Below are positions 60,702 to 64,000 of a DNA stretch of 64,000 nt, one piece after another. Under the pieces are notes generated by a model, which saw nothing but the letters and a program-made list of their open reading frames with translations, was not told the DNA's origin and made no database searches. Origin of the DNA: Falsiroseomonas frigidaquae (GTDB lineage Bacteria; Pseudomonadota; Alphaproteobacteria; Acetobacterales; Acetobacteraceae); assembly GCF_012163145.1 (NCBI RefSeq), contig NZ_JAAVTX010000005.1, positions 615,188 to 679,187 on the forward strand, in the 5' to 3' direction. The number at the start of each line of letters is the position of its first letter. Position 1 is the stretch's first letter. The position numbers and the translations under genes were made by a program.

Positions 60702-61100
60702 ATGCGAATCCTGCCCCTTCTCCTGCTGCTCACGGCCTGCGCCACCACCCCGCCGGCCTGCCCGCCCGGCACCCAGTCAGCGACGATGCTGGAGGGGTAT
60801 TTCGGCCGCAATGCCCAGGGGACGGAGGTGGTGGATGACCCCGCCTGGACCGGCTTCATGGACCAGGTGGTGACGCCGGCCTTCCCCGATGGGCTGACCG
60901 TGCTGGATGGCGCCGGCCAGTGGCGCGGCGCCGGCGGGCGGCTGGCGCGGGAACGCAGCAAGATCCTGGTGGTGGCGCTGCCCGGCGCCAGCCCGGCGCA
61001 GGCGCTGGCGCGGATCGACCCGGTGATCCGCCTGTTTCGCGCCCGCTTCGCGCAGGAAAGCGTGATGGTGACGACGGCGGAGGCCTGTGTGAGATTCTGA
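60702..61100 (+). CDS. DUF3574-family lipoprotein
   Basis: A 132-residue lipoprotein. The signal MRILPLLLLLTAC ends in an LTAC lipobox with Cys13. The mature part (MLEGYFGRNAQGTEVVDDPA, VTPAFPDGLTVLDGAGQWRG, then RERSKILVVALPG) matches the small DUF3574 periplasmic family of unknown function. It starts nine bases after the MFS stop and is followed by the rhodanese gene. Confidence 0.88.
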   Translation: MRILPLLLLLTACATTPPACPPGTQSATMLEGYFGRNAQGTEVVDDPAWTGFMDQVVTPAFPDGLTVLDGAGQWRGAGGRLARERSKILVVALPGASPAQALARIDPVIRLFRARFAQESVMVTTAEACVRF

Positions 61101-61126
61101 CTTCACGACCGGAGGAACCCACCATC

Positions 61127-61507
61127 ATGCCGACCACCGTCAAGGACATGCTCGCCGCCGCCAACGCCGCCGTGCCGCGCATCTCCGCCGCCGAGGCCCG
61201 CGTCCTGGCCGGGGAGCCGCAGACCGTGCTGCTGGATGTGCGCGACGCGGCGGAGGTGAAGGCCTCCGGCAAGGCCAAGGGCGCGCTCGCCGTCTCCCGC
61301 GGCCTGCTGGAATTCCGCGCCGATCCGGAAAGCCCGCTGCATGACGCGGCCTTCGACCGGGCCAAGACCATCATCGTCTACTGCGCCTCCGGCGGCCGCT
61401 CCGCGCTGGCGGGCAAGACGCTGAAGGACATGGGCTATACCGATGTCCGCAACCTCGGTGGCTTCAAGGACTGGGTCGAGGGCGGCGGCGAGGTCGAGAT
61501 CGGCTGA
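61127..61507 (+). CDS. Rhodanese-domain protein
   Basis: A 126-residue single-domain rhodanese, ATG 61127 after GGAGGA. The family blocks are TVLLDVRDAAEVKASGKAKG and the active-site loop YCASGGRSALAG with the catalytic cysteine. The end LGGFKDWVEGGGEVE is typical. It could transfer sulfur to cyanide or thiols or serve as a sulfur carrier. No signal peptide. Convergent with the PlsC-like gene, only three bases apart. Confidence 0.92.
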   Translation: MPTTVKDMLAAANAAVPRISAAEARVLAGEPQTVLLDVRDAAEVKASGKAKGALAVSRGLLEFRADPESPLHDAAFDRAKTIIVYCASGGRSALAGKTLKDMGYTDVRNLGGFKDWVEGGGEVEIG

Positions 61508-61510
61508 CGG

Positions 61511-62203
61511 TCACCCCGCGCCGGACAGGCGCTGCACCGCCGCGCGGCAGGCTTCCGTCAGCGCCGCGCGGTCCTCGCTGGGCAGGGCCGGCCCAATTCG
61601 GACCGAGAGGCGGCCGGGGCGCGGCCAGCGGCGTTGCGGCGGCCAGGCGGCGTGCGCACCCTCGATCCAGCAGGGCACCACGGGCACGCCGGTGCCGGAG
61701 ACGATGCTGGACAGCCCGGCCTGGAAAGGCCCCATCTGCCCATCCCGGCTGCGCGTGCCCTCGGGGAACAGGATATAGACCAGCCGGTCCTCCACCAGGC
61801 GTTCCCGCAGCGTCGCCAGGTCGCCGCGCTTCGTGCGGCCGCGCCAGATCGGGAAGGCGTTGATGGCATAGGCGGCGAAGGCCGCGCCGGCCCGGCTGCC
61901 GAAGAACACCTCCCCGGCCGCCAGGGCATGGGCGGACCGCGCAGCCTCGCCGCGCAGCATCGCGGCCAGGACCAGCGCATCCAGGTGGCTGGAATGGTTG
62001 GCGACCAGGACGAAGGGCGGCGGGGGCAGGTTCTCCCGCCCCTGCACCACCAGGCGGTGGGCCAGGCGGAAGTAAAGCCGCAGCAGGGCGCGCCAGGCGC
62101 CGTGCACGGCCATGCCGACCAGGCCGCGTTCGCGCTTCAGGCTGCGCCAGCGGTCGCCCGCCGCCAGGCCCAGGTCGCGCGCGGGGCGCAGCTTCCACTC
62201 CAT
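61511..62203 (-). CDS. PlsC-type 1-acylglycerol-phosphate acyltransferase
   Basis: A 230-residue lysophospholipid acyltransferase. The catalytic motif is NHSSHLDAL, followed by the second block FPEGTRSRDGQMGPFQAG and VPVVPCWIEGAH. ATG 62203 (MEWKLRPARDLG) is supported by position, since the CdsA-like gene ends one base upstream. An N-terminal amphipathic or membrane-associating segment is likely. It makes phosphatidate or acylates a related lysolipid for the two following steps in the same operon. Confidence 0.92.
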   Translation of the reverse strand: MEWKLRPARDLGLAAGDRWRSLKRERGLVGMAVHGAWRALLRLYFRLAHRLVVQGRENLPPPPFVLVANHSSHLDALVLAAMLRGEAARSAHALAAGEVFFGSRAGAAFAAYAINAFPIWRGRTKRGDLATLRERLVEDRLVYILFPEGTRSRDGQMGPFQAGLSSIVSGTGVPVVPCWIEGAHAAWPPQRRWPRPGRLSVRIGPALPSEDRAALTEACRAAVQRLSGAG

Positions 62204-62204
62204 C

Positions 62205-63179
62205 TCAGCCGCCGCCAGTGAACAGCCGCACCGGCTGGTCCAGGCCGAAGCCGATGAAATACTGGATCAGGTGGAACACCGCCGGGGCCACCAGCAGCAG
62301 GCTGTTGAAACGGTCCAGGATGCCGCCATGTCCGGGCAGCACCACGCCCATATCCTTGATGCCGATGTCCCGCTTGATGGAGGACAGCATCAGGTCGCCG
62401 CTCTGCCCGGCGACGCTGACCAGCACGCCGAACAGCGCCAGCCAGTGCCAGGCCTGCATCCCGGTGCCGCCGAACAGCGCCGATCCGATAAGCGCCACGA
62501 CGCTCGCCGTGACCACCACGGCGCCCAGCGCGCCGGAGATGGTCTTGTTCGGGCTGGTCGCCGGCAGCAGCTTGGGCCCGCCGATCAGCTTGCCGCAGGT
62601 GAAGGCGGCCACGTCGTTCAGCGCCACAGCGGTCAGCAGCAGCAGCACCAGCGGCCGGTAATTCGCGTCATTCGCCATATAGCCGAGATGCGCCAGGCCG
62701 GCGCCGAACAGCATATAGCCCAGCACCGCCAGGCCGACGCGCTGCACATAGCCCGCAGGCCGGTCGAGCGGGATGGAGGCCACCGCCAGCACGCAGGTGG
62801 TCAATGGCCAGAGCGCGACGAAGAAGCCGTACCAATGGTCCAGCGCCGCGAAATTCACCGCCAGGATGCCCAGCACCACCACGGCCGAGAGCAGCCTTTC
62901 CCGGAACAGCCCGGTCGCCCGGGCATATTCGCGGTAGCAGAGCAGCCCGAGCAGCGTGACCGCGCCGATGGTCCATTCCCGCCCCGCCAGCACCGGCCCG
63001 ATCATCAACGGCAGCAGCACGCACCAGGACCCCAGCCGCAGCCACAACTCCTTCCGAAGTGCCGGTTGCACCCTGCCGCTGACGGAAAGCAGGCCGATCG
63101 CCAGGGCGGCCGCCGCCACCACGGCCACGGTGGCGGAGACGATCCAGACCGTGACGGGATGCGCGAAGGCCGTGCTCAT
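62205..63179 (-). CDS. CdsA-like phosphatidate cytidylyltransferase
   Basis: A 324-residue membrane enzyme with about eight helices. The C-terminal signature SSIKRDIGIKDMGVVLPGHG and GGILDRFNSLL identify the CdsA family, with the conserved Lys/Asp/Arg residues. A long hydrophobic N-terminal half precedes it. It makes CDP-lipid from CTP and phosphatidate, the substrate of the CDP-alcohol phosphatidyltransferase directly upstream. It overlaps that gene by four bases. A second, housekeeping CdsA probably exists elsewhere. Confidence 0.92.
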   Translation of the reverse strand: MSTAFAHPVTVWIVSATVAVVAAAALAIGLLSVSGRVQPALRKELWLRLGSWCVLLPLMIGPVLAGREWTIGAVTLLGLLCYREYARATGLFRERLLSAVVVLGILAVNFAALDHWYGFFVALWPLTTCVLAVASIPLDRPAGYVQRVGLAVLGYMLFGAGLAHLGYMANDANYRPLVLLLLTAVALNDVAAFTCGKLIGGPKLLPATSPNKTISGALGAVVVTASVVALIGSALFGGTGMQAWHWLALFGVLVSVAGQSGDLMLSSIKRDIGIKDMGVVLPGHGGILDRFNSLLLVAPAVFHLIQYFIGFGLDQPVRLFTGGG

Positions 63180-63814
63180 GGGCGCGCCCGCAGGACGCGG
63201 TAGGCGCCGTGCAGCCGGCGCCAGGCGGTCAGCAGGGACAGCGCCAGGATGATCCACAGCGCCACCACCGGCACGCCCGCCGACCAGGCGACCGGCGCCA
63301 GCCCGCACCACAGGGCAACGGCGGTGGCCAGCGCCATGCGATGCGGCTTGGCCATCGGCCCGCGGAAGTCGCTCGGCGCGCCCGCCGCGCGGCCCACGGT
63401 GCGGACATAGGCGGTGGCCATCGCCGCCAGCGCCGCCGCCCAGCCCAGCACCGGCGCACCGGCCGCGATGCCGAGGCCGACCAGCGCGGCGGTGTCGGAG
63501 ACACGGTCCGGCACCTCGTTGAACAATTCCCCGGCTGGCGAGGCGATGCCGCGCCCGACCGCCACCATACCGTCCAGCATGTTCGCCAATAGGCGAAGCT
63601 GGATCAGCAGCGCGGCCAGCAGCCACAGCTGCCAGCCCGCCTCCGGCCAATCCGGCACCAGCGCCAGGCACAGCCCTGCGGCCAGCCCCGCCACCATGCC
63701 GGCGACGGAAATGGCATCCGCCGAGGCCCCGCGCGCCACCAGCCAGCCGGCCAGCTTCCGCGTGATGGTCAATTCGCGCGCCGCGATCGGCCGCCTGTCG
63801 CCACTTTCCGCCAT
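63176..63814 (-). CDS. CDP-alcohol phosphatidyltransferase with altered signature
   Basis: A 212-residue membrane protein. The family signature DxxDGxxAR(x8)GxxxDxxxD is present with exact spacing but altered: Asn78-x2-Asp81-Gly82-x2-Ala85-Val86-x8-Gly95-x3-Asn99-x3-Asp103. Thus the first and third Asp are Asn and the Arg is Val, while the second Asp and the final Asp are kept. ATG 63814 is the natural start. The pairing with a CdsA-like gene resembles E. coli ynbA/ynbB. It should join a CDP-lipid to an alcohol, or act in a changed way; the product is unknown. Confidence 0.88.
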   Translation of the reverse strand: MAESGDRRPIAARELTITRKLAGWLVARGASADAISVAGMVAGLAAGLCLALVPDWPEAGWQLWLLAALLIQLRLLANMLDGMVAVGRGIASPAGELFNEVPDRVSDTAALVGLGIAAGAPVLGWAAALAAMATAYVRTVGRAAGAPSDFRGPMAKPHRMALATAVALWCGLAPVAWSAGVPVVALWIILALSLLTAWRRLHGAYRVLRARP

Positions 63815-63869
63815 GCTGCCCTCGATCCCGGCCGAGGATGGCACGCGGCCGGAGGGGCGGACATATCCT

Positions 63870-64000
63870 GGCTGTTTCAGTCGGTTGCGCCGGTTGGCGC
63901 TAGGTCGTGGACTCGTAACTGCGCGCCCAGAGGCGTGCGGCGGCGAGGTGGAGCGCGGCGAGGTAGTTCCGGGCGAGCTTGTCGAAGCGGGTGGCGACAC
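63870..64000 (-). mobile_element. IS5-family insertion sequence, left part in window
   Basis: A transposase C-terminus followed by a noncoding end is found at the right edge. The probable terminal inverted repeat starts at about 63870 with GGCTGTTTCAG. The element lies 56 bases upstream of the ATG of the CDP-alcohol phosphatidyltransferase. The rest of the element is outside the window, so the boundary and target duplication could not be verified. Confidence 0.7.
63900..64000 (-). CDS. IS5-family transposase, C-terminal fragment
   Basis: The last 32 codons of a transposase, ending TAG at 63900-63902. The translated end is VATRFDKLARNYLAALHLA followed by AARLWARSYESTT. The RYDKLAxNxLAxxxLA pattern is typical of the C-terminus of IS5-family DDE transposases. 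Only the end is visible, so the intactness of the element cannot be judged. Confidence 0.8.
   Translation of the reverse strand, partial: VATRFDKLARNYLAALHLAAARLWARSYESTT

Overview
The window is very GC-rich (near 70 percent by eye), densely coded, and full of 1-8 base start/stop overlaps. Gene content and codon use suggest an alphaproteobacterium, most likely Acetobacteraceae of the Roseomonas type. This is inference from an imp-type type VI secretion locus, a SUF operon headed by an Rrf2-family regulator, a TctC-type binding protein and Tat/Sec-exported metallo-beta-lactamase-fold enzymes. No tRNA, rRNA or CRISPR array was seen, and no gene-free stretch exceeds 300 bases.

Bases 1-25061 are a type VI secretion (T6SS) island. 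It holds vgrG (cut by the window edge), an SH3/glycine-zipper lipoprotein, a WD40-caspase protein, hcp and clpV. The main operon follows: tssA-tssB-tssC-second TssC-tagJ-tssE-tssF-tssG, the impA-to-impH order. After tssG come a SAM methyltransferase with a regulatory domain, two OmpA-like periplasmic proteins, a membrane-anchored HExxH protein and a convergent PpkA-like Ser/Thr kinase. The membrane complex and baseplate genes tssJ, tssK, tssL, tssM and the FHA gene are absent here and must lie elsewhere, possibly left of base 1.

Bases 25183-34994 are mixed: an FkbM methyltransferase, an RlmD-like RNA methyltransferase, a small RTX protein with a double-glycine leader, a tandem pair of exported metallo-hydrolases, a YciA-like thioesterase, a 2-hydroxyacid dehydrogenase, a KGG stress peptide, and the set TctC binding protein-MOSC-PDR reductase. 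That set is divergent from an XRE-cupin regulator across two tandem operators.

Bases 34995-42292 hold a 2OG-Fe dioxygenase and a complete SUF iron-sulfur operon (Rrf2 regulator, sufB, C, D, S, U, T, A) with a recognisable promoter and operator. Bases 42444-46168 hold an alpha/beta hydrolase and a NitT/TauT-type ABC importer. Bases 46282-51888 are a fatty-acid or acyl-CoA operon (SDR, acyl-CoA dehydrogenase, NDP-forming acyl-CoA synthetase, nitroreductase, Nudix).

Bases 51921-57174 are a minus-strand run of overlapping genes (membrane glycosyltransferase-like protein, MaoC-type dehydratase, two EamA transporters, an MBL hydrolase). Bases 57407-61507 run on the plus strand: methyltransferase, ArnC-like glycosyltransferase, small flippase-like protein, MFS transporter, DUF3574 lipoprotein, rhodanese. 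Bases 61511-63814 are a phospholipid operon (PlsC-like, CdsA-like, and a CDP-alcohol phosphatidyltransferase with an altered signature). An IS5-family element enters at the right edge.

The most promising undescribed material is the T6SS-linked envelope module (methyltransferase, OmpA pair, HExxH protein, kinase, WD40-caspase lipoprotein). Next are the double-glycine-leader RTX protein, the substituted CDP-alcohol phosphatidyltransferase and the in-frame tandem repeats scattered through several genes.
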